Below, piece by piece: positions 56,706-64,000 of a DNA stretch of 64,000 nucleotides. The notes beneath the pieces were generated by a model, which worked only from the letters and a program-made list of their open reading frames with translations, made no database searches and was not told where the DNA came from. Numbering within the stretch: the first letter of the stretch is position 1; each line of letters opens with the position of its first letter. Origin of the DNA: Candidatus Eiseniibacteriota bacterium (GTDB lineage Bacteria; Eisenbacteria; RBG-16-71-46; CAIMUX01); NCBI GenBank assembly GCA_016712505.1, contig JADJQY010000042.1, forward strand, positions 402,436 to 466,435, given 5' to 3'. Position numbers and translations under genes: made by a program.

Positions 56706-57969
56706 GGTGCTCCCGTCTCTTGTGCAAGGGTCGCGGCTGCGACTGGTTGAGGTGCGGCACCTGCATCCGGCGTTGGTTCTGCCGCGGCGGCTGGCTCCGG
56801 TACGAGGTCACGATTGAACGGGTGGCGCTCCACGAACCCCCGCAGGATCGTCAGGAAGTAGTCCTTCGTGTCGTCGCCCATCTCCGTCGGCTCGTACATC
56901 GAGTACTTGCCGTGGCTGAGTAGATCGACAAATCGCTGGTGCAGAATGCCGTCTGCATCGTCCGCCGCCTTCTTGATGCACTCGGAGAAGTGGCGATGGC
57001 CGAGGAAGAGGGCGGTTTTCTCGAGGATGGTCCGCAGGATGTTGAAATGGAAGGTCTTGGCCTGCCCGTTCTGAGCCACCTGCCAGAGGTCCGCCAACGC
57101 GGCGACGTGATAGAACTGCGGCGTATCGTTCGACTGTTCGGCAAGCAGATAGCCGGTCGTCTGGCGGTCCCGTTTGAGGACATACTGAAGTGCGCTCAGC
57201 TTGTGGCTCTTCAACTCGTAGTGCAGGACGTTGAAGAACAGCGCGTGATGCGTCGACACGACCGTCTTGATCGGCCGCTGTGCCTCGCGGTAGAGCTGGA
57301 CGAGGTGGTTGCCGACGACGATCGCGTTGTGCTCGTCGAGGACGAGATCGGATCGTCGATGAAGACGTGCTCGACCCACTTGTACGCCTCGGCCCCGTCG
57401 AGCGCGAGCTGGACGATGGCGAGGAAAAAGCACCAGATGAAGATGTTCTCCTCGCCGCGGGAGATCTTGATGCCGTCAACTTGCTCGGTCCGCGCCGCGT
57501 CGCCCTTGCCGCTCAGCACCTCTCGGGAGAAGGTCACCTCCGCAGCGGTGATCTTGCCGGTGTGCTCGTCGAACACAAAGTTGATCTTGAAGTCGAAGTC
57601 CGTGTAGCGCTCCAGCAGCGGCCGGATGCGGTTCTCGATCTCCAGCTCGTTGAGCCCGACGAAGAACCGCGACGCGGTGTTCAACTTCAGCGTGCGATAC
57701 TCATCGTTCTCCAGGTCGTTGTCCCAAGTGAACAGGTCCTCGGTGAACGCGTTGAAGTAGAGCGTGTCCCGCTTCTGCACCGCGCCGTCATCGCCGACGA
57801 TCTTCCCGAGGTCCTTGAAGGCCGTGCACAGTCGAGTCTTGCCGGTCCCGTTGAAGGCGTACAGCAGGACGAATGGGCTCTTGTCCGGCTTTCTCTGGGC
57901 CTTGTCGGCCAGCAGCGCTCGAAGGTGTGTGGCGATGCCCGGCAAATTGCCGTCGTTGGTGTCGGTCAT
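56702..57969 (-). pseudogene. AAA/ABC-type ATPase inside the type I R-M operon (PrrC/RloC-like family), one frameshift
   Basis: ATG 57969 follows GGAGGAAGAGGCGCA and overlaps the hsdS stop. The product begins NLPGIATHLRALLADKAQ and has Walker A LLYAFNGTGKTRLCTAF, YFNAFTEDLFTWDND, ISRGEENIFIWCFF, and the ABC-like IDDPISS...DEHNAI (Walker B). Next come STHHALFFNVLHYELK and LLSHGKYSMYEPTEMGDD. This protein family is recurrently found inserted in hsd operons. It resembles PrrC/RloC-type anticodon-nuclease ATPases that act when restriction fails. One base is missing at about 57345-57350, between ISS and LDEHN (span one short of a multiple of three). Confidence 0.75.
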
Positions 57970-59230
57970 TGCGCCTCTTCCTCCAAACGCGGGAAGAGCT
58001 GCTGCAACAGGCCCTGCTTGTGATGTGTGAGGACGGCGAGCCTCCGCACCTGCTCGGCGAGCAGCGCGTCGAGGAAAGAAAGGCAGTCGGCGATTCGCTT
58101 TTGCTCGGGTAGATCCGGGGCAGTCACTTCTACCGCTGCAAAGAGCTCTTGTTGATGATGGGTACGGCCTGTTTGCCCGCAAGCTTGGCGATCCGGACAG
58201 ATTCCCTGTCAAGGAGGTAGTAAGCAAAGTCTGCGTAGAATGCATCGTTGACGACAAGCGAGTTGATTTGCTGATTGGTCGCGCACGGTCGTGAGCATTG
58301 AGCTACCTTGCCGATTGTGGAGCCAATGCAGACGAAAAGGATGCTGTTCTCCTTGATTGAGCGGCACGCGGCAAGACCTGCTGTTGTCAGCGTCGTCTTC
58401 GTGTTCTCGACAAACCGCAGGTCAGAGATATCCCCCGGGGAGACGAACATTAAGCCGCCGCCGTAGAAATCCCTGCGTGAGGTTGATGGCGTGCTTCCGG
58501 TTATTACCTCACCCATATTGCCAATGGTGGTCTCCTTCCAATCCTCCGTGCTGCGAAACTCCGGAAACCGCAGCCGCGGCACGGTCTCGCCGGGCTGGGG
58601 GAAGAGCTGCTGCACCAGCCCCTGCTTGTGCCGCCGCAGCGCATCGAGCTTCCGGCCCTCCGCCGCGATCAGGTCGTCCAGCGAGCCGAGACAGTCGGCG
58701 ATCTTCTGCTGCTCATTCTCGTCATCCGGCAGGTAAAGTGAGCCAGTCAGGAAGCGTTCATTGGAGAGCTGGATGGTGTTCTTCGCACCCTTCTGTGCGA
58801 GAGGATCAAGGTACCGGTAGCTTCGCGTTGGGCTTTCGAAGAACGCCTCAACAATCTGGCCGAGATGTCGGTTGTGAGGCGCAAACACTCCGTACAGCGG
58901 TGAGACGAGTGCGTTGTGGTCTCTCTTGTGTTGCTTGACAATTCCCAGCTTGAAGATGGCGAGCGGGCTTCTCGTGTACACAATGTCAAAGGGCCGGACG
59001 AGGCTGTAGTGCGCCGTGTCACTCGAAGCGTAGCTCCGGCCCATGTGCTCGACCTGCGGCACGATTCCCTTGGCAAGCGACACCGAGTGCACCTCTGACG
59101 TGCCGTCGCTCTTGAGTCCATGTTCTTCCAGAACCGTTCCGAGAGTCGTAAGGGGCCACCCACGCTGAGACTTGAACTCCGGAAACCGCAGCCTAGGCAC
59201 GAGGCGCGATGCATGGTGAGCCGCCATCAT
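57966..59230 (-). pseudogene. hsdS: type I HsdS specificity subunit (system 2), one frameshift
   Basis: The ATG overlaps the hsdR stop. The two-half architecture is clear: VPRLRFPEFKSQRGWPLTTL and VPRLRFPEFRSTEDWKETTI begin the two target-recognition domains, and each is followed by a conserved helix with EQQKIADCLGSLDDLIAAE and QKRIADCLSFLDALLAEQ. After INKSS at about 58135-58140, a T3 run lacks one T relative to the expected reading, so the last ~58 residues (AAVEVTAPDLPEQKRIADC onward) are in another frame. The span is one base short of a multiple of three. The two-domain layout predicts a bipartite recognition site. Confidence 0.82.
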
Positions 59231-62200
59231 GCCCCCCCAGGCTCATAGGCGTTAAGGCCCGAGATGTCTCGACCATGGGAACGTTTGTTCAGGAGGGGGA
59301 CGAGGTCGGCCATGAGGGCGAGTTCTCGCTCGCGGCGCTCCCGCCAGCCGAGGCCAAGCGGCTCCATCAGGTCGGTGAGCTGCTCGCCGTCGAAGATCAT
59401 GCGTTGGAGGATCGTTCCAACGAAGCCCGAGAGTGACTCCGTCGTCAGACCGTGCTTCTCGGCGAGTCCCGCGATCTCCTTGGCCTGCCTCTCGGCCTTG
59501 AACTGCTCATAGCCGGCGCGAATCGCGGCCTCGTCGAGCCCCTCGCCTTCTTTCAGCGAGCGGACGTACTCGGTGATCTCGTCGCGCTCGTCCATGAACT
59601 TGGCATCGGACTGGATCAGGCCGATGAGCTGCTCGCGGCTGATCGTCAGCTTCTTCGGGTCCTGCCCGGAGTACTTGGCGATCAGCTTCATGATGTAGTC
59701 GTAGTCGATGACAGCGGACGCGAAGAGAACGAACTCGAAGTCGAGTTGCTCCACTGCGGGGTTGGCGGGCTGGCCATCCGCACGGGTCGCGCCCTGCTGC
59801 TCCTTGAGGCGCTGGGCGGTTTCTAGGTAGACGCCGCGGAAGGCGCGGAGATCGTCCTTGGGCAGGGCCTGCTCGATCAGCGTGTGCTGCTCGTCGGTGA
59901 GGTCGGTGTATTGGTCGAGCTGGGTCTTGAGGCGCTGCACCTCCTTGAACCGCTTGATGAACTGCGCTCGGGCGTCGTCGCCCATCAGGTTGTTGACCTG
60001 GTCGGGCTTCGCTTCGAGGCCCTGCGATTTCATGAACTCGCCGAGGTCGGCAACGGCCTTCTGGAACTGCTCGATGACGACCGGGGCCTTGTCGACCAGC
60101 CAGATCTCGCGGGCGCGGTCGAGCTGGGCCCCCGAGAAGAGGGCGATCGCCGCGTCCACGCTGTCCTGCTGCTGGCGGAAGTCGAGGATCTGACCGTACG
60201 GCTTGGTCGCGTTGAGGACGCGGTTGGTCCGGCTGAAGGCCTGGATCACGCCGTGGTGCTTGAGGTTCTTGTCGACGTAGAGCGTGTTGAGGTATTTGGC
60301 GTCGAAGCCGGTGAGCAGCATGTCGACGACGATCGTGATGTCGATCTTCTCGTCGCCCTTGCGCGGCAGATCGCGGTTGGGGAACTGCTGGTCCTTGATG
60401 CGCTGCTGGACGTCTTGGTAGTAGAGGTCGAACTCGCCAATGGAGCGGTTGGTACCGTACTGCCGGTTGTAGTCGGCGATGATGGCCTTGAGAGCCTTCT
60501 TCTTGCCCTCGGGATCGTGCTGGTTGTCGGCGCGCTCTTGGGGCAGGTCTTCCTGAATCTGGCGGACATCCGGGTTGCCCTCGGCAGGCGGCGAGAAGAC
60601 GGCGGCGATCTTGAGAGGGACGAACTCGGGATCGGCGGCCTGACGCTCGGCCTGGAGGTTCTTGAAGACCTCGTAGTACTCGATGGCGTCGTTGATCGAG
60701 GCGGTAGCCAGCAGCGCGTTAAAGCGGCGGCCGCCCGTCGCGGCGTTGTGCTTGTCGAGGATCGCCTGCGCGACGGCCTGCTTGGTGAGAGTCTGGCCGG
60801 GCTTGAGTGCCGGGGCGTCCTTCGGCTTGTAGTAGTCGACGTGGAAACGGAGGACGTTCCGGTCCTCGATCGCGTGAGTGATGGTGTAAGCGTGAAGCTG
60901 CTTCTGGAAGAGGTCCCGAGTGGTGCGCAGGGTGGCGACATCGCCCTCGATCTGCCTGACGCTCGCGTTGTCCTCGAAGATCGGCGTTCCCGTGAAGCCA
61001 AAGAGCTGTGAGTTGGGGAAGAACTCCTTGATGGCCTTGTGGTTGTCGCCGAACTGCGAGCGGTGGCACTCGTCGAAGATGAACACCATGCGCTTGTCGC
61101 GGAGGGCTTCGAGGCGCTGCTTGAAGGTGGAGCGGCCCTGGGCGGCGTGCTGCTTGTTGTGCTTGCTGCTCTCGTCGAGTGCCAGGCCGAGCTTCTGGAT
61201 CGTCGTGACGATGACTTTGTCGGCGTAGTCGTCGGACAGCAGGCGACGGACAAGTGCGGCGGTGTTGGTGTTCTCCTCGACGCAGCCCTGCTGGAACCGG
61301 TTGAATTCCTCCCGCGTCTGGCGGTCGAGGTCCTTTCGATCAACGACGAAGACGCACTTGTGGATGCTTTCGTTGGTCTTGAGGAGCGTCGAGGCCTTGA
61401 AAGAGGTCAGCGTCTTGCCTGAGCCGGTCGTGTGCCAGATGTAGCCGTTGCCGCAATTCTGCTCGATGCAGTCGACGATGGCCTTGACGGCGTAGATCTG
61501 ATACGGCCGCATCATCATCAGCTTCTGCTCGCTGGCGATGAGGACCATGTACCGGCTGATCATCTGGCCGAGCGTGCACTTGGCGAGGAACCGCTCCGCG
61601 AAGTCGTCGAGGTGTGTGATCTTCGAGTTGTCATCGGCGGCGAACTGGTAGATCGGAAGAAACCGCTCGTCGGCGTCGAAGGCGAAGTGCCGCGCGTTAT
61701 TGTTGGCGAAGTACCACGTATCCGTGCGGTTGCTGACGATGAACAGCTGCACGAAGCTGAGCAGGGTCTTGGTGTAGCCGTTCCCGGGATCGTTCTTGTA
61801 CTCGACGATCTGTTCCATCGCCCTACGGGGGCTGATTCCGAGCGTCTTCAGCTCGATCTGCACGACTGGCACGCCGTTGATAAGCAGCATGACGTCGTAG
61901 CGGTGATGGCTGTTGTCGGTGTTGATGCGGAGCTGGTTGACGACCTCGAAGCTGTTCTTGCACCAGTCTTTGATGTTGACCAGCGTATAGTTAAGCGGCG
62001 TGCCGTCGTCACGAACGAAGCTCTCGCGGTTCCTGAGGGCACGTGCTGACTCGTACACGTCCGGCTTGATGATCTCGTCGAGAAGTCGCCGGAACTCGCT
62101 GTCGGTGAGTGTGACTCGGTTGAGGCCTTCGAACTTCTCGCGGAAGTTGGTCTCAAGTGCAGCACGGTCGCGGATATCACGCCGAATGCTGTACTTGAGA

Positions 62201-62301
62201 TCCTCCAACTTCCGGACGAAGCCCATCTCGATATCCGTTTCGCGGACGACCGACGGCTTCCCAGTATCCGGGTTACCGTAGGTGAAGTCAGAAGAGCTCA
62301 C
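59227..62301 (-). CDS. hsdR: type I restriction HsdR (system 2), intact
   Basis: The 1024-residue product starts at ATG 62301 and is full length for HsdR. The N-terminal nuclease domain shows VMLLINGVPVVQIELKTLG (E-x-K of the PD-(D/E)XK site). The motor motifs are GYIWHTTGSGKTLTSFKA (Walker A), FIFDECHRSQFGDNHKA (DECH), GFTGTPIF, and IVVDMLLTGFDAKYLNTLYV / QAFSRTNRVLN. The C-terminal helical region (PLGLGWRERRERELALMADL near the end) contacts HsdM. It is the first gene of the operon hsdR-hsdS-AAA-hsdM with ATGA-type overlaps throughout. It is the only intact gene of this operon. Confidence 0.93.
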   Translation of the reverse strand: MSSSDFTYGNPDTGKPSVVRETDIEMGFVRKLEDLKYSIRRDIRDRAALETNFREKFEGLNRVTLTDSEFRRLLDEIIKPDVYESARALRNRESFVRDDGTPLNYTLVNIKDWCKNSFEVVNQLRINTDNSHHRYDVMLLINGVPVVQIELKTLGISPRRAMEQIVEYKNDPGNGYTKTLLSFVQLFIVSNRTDTWYFANNNARHFAFDADERFLPIYQFAADDNSKITHLDDFAERFLAKCTLGQMISRYMVLIASEQKLMMMRPYQIYAVKAIVDCIEQNCGNGYIWHTTGSGKTLTSFKASTLLKTNESIHKCVFVVDRKDLDRQTREEFNRFQQGCVEENTNTAALVRRLLSDDYADKVIVTTIQKLGLALDESSKHNKQHAAQGRSTFKQRLEALRDKRMVFIFDECHRSQFGDNHKAIKEFFPNSQLFGFTGTPIFEDNASVRQIEGDVATLRTTRDLFQKQLHAYTITHAIEDRNVLRFHVDYYKPKDAPALKPGQTLTKQAVAQAILDKHNAATGGRRFNALLATASINDAIEYYEVFKNLQAERQAADPEFVPLKIAAVFSPPAEGNPDVRQIQEDLPQERADNQHDPEGKKKALKAIIADYNRQYGTNRSIGEFDLYYQDVQQRIKDQQFPNRDLPRKGDEKIDITIVVDMLLTGFDAKYLNTLYVDKNLKHHGVIQAFSRTNRVLNATKPYGQILDFRQQQDSVDAAIALFSGAQLDRAREIWLVDKAPVVIEQFQKAVADLGEFMKSQGLEAKPDQVNNLMGDDARAQFIKRFKEVQRLKTQLDQYTDLTDEQHTLIEQALPKDDLRAFRGVYLETAQRLKEQQGATRADGQPANPAVEQLDFEFVLFASAVIDYDYIMKLIAKYSGQDPKKLTISREQLIGLIQSDAKFMDERDEITEYVRSLKEGEGLDEAAIRAGYEQFKAERQAKEIAGLAEKHGLTTESLSGFVGTILQRMIFDGEQLTDLMEPLGLGWRERRERELALMADLVPLLNKRSHGRDISGLNAYEPGGA

Positions 62302-64000
62302 GATCAGCTCCCGTTGGACGGTCTAGGACTCGTGCTTGGCCAAGATGGCCGCAGAGGAGTCGTCCCCGTTCGCCTGAGGCGCGCGTGCCTGGTCGCAACG
62401 GCGACTCTCTGAATGTCAGTTTCAATACGAGCTCCTTCGACCGTCTGGCTGTGTGCGGCCCAACTTCTATTCGACAGGTCCGCGTAACCGCACGGCCCGA
62501 CCAGATTCGCCCGTGTAACTCGCTCGGATAACGCCCCAGTTGGCGAACCTTGCTGAGCGCAACCACATCCGCCCCAACCGGGTCACTTCGCTCTCTCCTC
62601 TGCCGGGACGATCGATACGCGCACCCGCATAACTCCGGCCGCGCGGCCAGCCAGACCGCAAGCCTGGCTCTGCCGGCTGGTCTGCAGCCTCCCCCGTGCC
62701 GACGATGGGCCGCCGAGGCTCTGCCCGCGGGATCGGGGTCCCCTCTCCCGGACGAGCATGATCCATCCCACGCGCGTCGCCTGTCGTCGAGTGCGACGGG
62801 TCAGATCCAAGACACTCCTGGCTGATGCGGATTGCAGGACCGGGCTCGGGACTGCGGGCAACGGAGGGGCGGCACCCACACGTTTCCTCCTGGACCGTCC
62901 GGGAGGGGTGCTTCCCGCCCGCAGGGGCAATGTGGAGCCTCCGATCGATGCTCGCACGTTCCAGGACGCTCTCCCGCGGACCGGCTTCGACCTGCCGTCC
63001 GCCAGGCGCGGCGACGAGCAGGGTGAGGCGCGTGGTCTGGTCCTCCGGATCGGCCGCGTCGCGAACGGGAGTTTCACGGAAGCAGAAATCGCCCTGCCTG
63101 CCCAGGACTCGACTGTTCTCGCGCAGCGGGAATCGGCCTCCGGGCAACTGCGACACGGGCAACGGCGACACGGGCAATGGCACGGGGCCGTCGAGACTGG
63201 TGAAAACAACAGCGAGATGCTGCGACGCGGCGCGCCGTGCTGGCGGGGTATCCGGGAATCGTGTGAGTCGATGGACTGCGGCGGCGGCCATGCCTCCTCC
63301 TCGCTGCGGTAACGATGGATGAAGAACGGAGGATTTTCCATGGGCGGGGGTGGATGGCAACGTGAAAATCGGGAGCTGGACGTATAAGTCGAGGGGAGAG
63401 CACAGGTGGTCGCTCCCTTATCTATGCGCATCATTGGGGCGTGGTTCGGTCGGCGGTTGAAACTGGATCTGGGGAGCGACGGGTGGCGAGTCGCGGTCGA
63501 GCGGGGGGCGCGTCGGCGCTGAAGGGGTCTGCGACGTGAGGTCGCAGGCGGGGTTGGGCTTCGAGGCGGGTCGTCGACTGTGCCGCCCCACGAGATGGGC
63601 TTGCCGGGTTTGCTGGCTGGATGGGCCGCCCTGATGGAAGGTGAACGCGGTCGCTGGGTCGACGTCGTCGCACTGGGCAAGAGTGCGGGCATGGGTTGGC
63701 GATTAGCTAGCTCGCCCGGCCGCGGTGATTCTGAAATCGATGACGAACGGCTGCGCTTCGCCGGGGCGAAGAGTGATCGGGTCCGGAGCTGGCCCGCCCT
63801 CAGCGACCTGACAGAAGTTGTTTGGCGGTGAGTCGGATGCCTGAGCGATCTTCCGCCGCGGGGTCGGTGAAATGTCTGGTCGGGAGGAGAGGGGGACGGT
63901 CGTACCTCGCCCGTCCGGGTGTCGGTACGACGGTGCGATCCCCGTTGCCGAACTTCCTGGAAGCCGAGAGCTGCACCAGGGGCGGGGCGACTTCCCTCGG
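62302..64000. other. right-edge region, no gene I can defend
   Basis: About 1.7 kb upstream of hsdR system 2. Several overlapping open frames exist on both strands, but their composition (Arg-, Pro- and Ser-rich) is what GC-rich non-coding DNA produces, and none shows a motif. A run of three related 9-15-base units (gacacgggcaacg, gacacgggcaatg, ggcacgg) lies near 63150-63185. On the minus strand a frame open from the window edge to a TAA at 63703-63705 ends in PAPDPITLRPGEAQPFVIDF and a short tail. It reads somewhat like the end of a secreted beta-domain protein and may be a real partial gene, with low confidence. Confidence 0.4.

Noticed and set aside
62467..63692. Overlapping open frames on both strands at the right edge
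   Set aside because: Several frames are open simultaneously with Arg/Pro/Ser-rich content, as in GC-rich non-coding DNA.

Overview
The window is high-GC, densely packed bacterial DNA with no rRNA or tRNA gene that I could see. Three secreted proteins (2110-3591, 20636-23167, 23287-25089) end in FlgD/T9SS-type Ig-like C-terminal modules. Together with a HzsA-related secreted protein, a B12 radical SAM enzyme and an Lhr helicase, this suggests a deep-branching environmental lineage of the FCB/Eisenbacteria/Krumholzibacteriota kind. That placement is inference from protein style only.

Layout. 1-32 kb is mostly chromosomal: a CHAT-protein tail at the left edge, a B12 radical SAM enzyme, a subtilase, MetH, Lhr, a GNAT acetyltransferase, family-5 uracil-DNA glycosylase, a broken membrane/TPR gene, an M1 peptidase, a YkgJ-type cysteine-cluster protein, a DUF6265 protein, a TIGR00300 protein, a methyltransferase and two large secreted proteins. 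At 25.2-26.8 kb lie three tiny paralogous genes. Each encodes a signal peptide followed by a predicted 13-residue mature peptide of the pattern K-x3-N-H-N-[QS]-T-x-[LF]-[KR]-G. They flank a TPR-repeat gene, and two of them share an upstream DNA block. This looks like an undescribed secreted-peptide system and is the most novel item here. It is followed by a mutagenic translesion operon (ImuB, a degenerate nucleotidyltransferase-fold protein, DnaE2).

32.7-37.7 kb holds toxin-antitoxin modules (PIN/HTH, truncated ParE with its antitoxin, BrnT/XRE, an orphan PIN), visible remains of two more, and an NtrC-like regulator whose key catalytic and sigma-54-contact residues are substituted. 37.8-62.3 kb is a defence island, all on the minus strand: type I R-M system 1 (HsdR, fused HsdM-HsdS) with an Mrr-like nuclease, a HEPN-motif protein and half of another HsdM; a Gabija-like OLD nuclease plus UvrD helicase pair; an unknown PD-(D/E)XK-like gene; an SbcC/SbcD-like pair; and type I R-M system 2 (HsdR, HsdS, AAA ATPase, HsdM).

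Three imperfect palindromes (50571-50634, 54636-54734, 55011-55074) have the architecture of integron attC sites and lie at gene boundaries in the same orientation as the genes. Part of the island therefore looks like integron cassettes, some unusually large, with no integrase in view. Many genes between 40 and 59 kb carry single-base frameshifts, some at short homopolymers, so sequencing or assembly error has to be weighed against true decay. 62.3-64 kb contains no gene I can defend.
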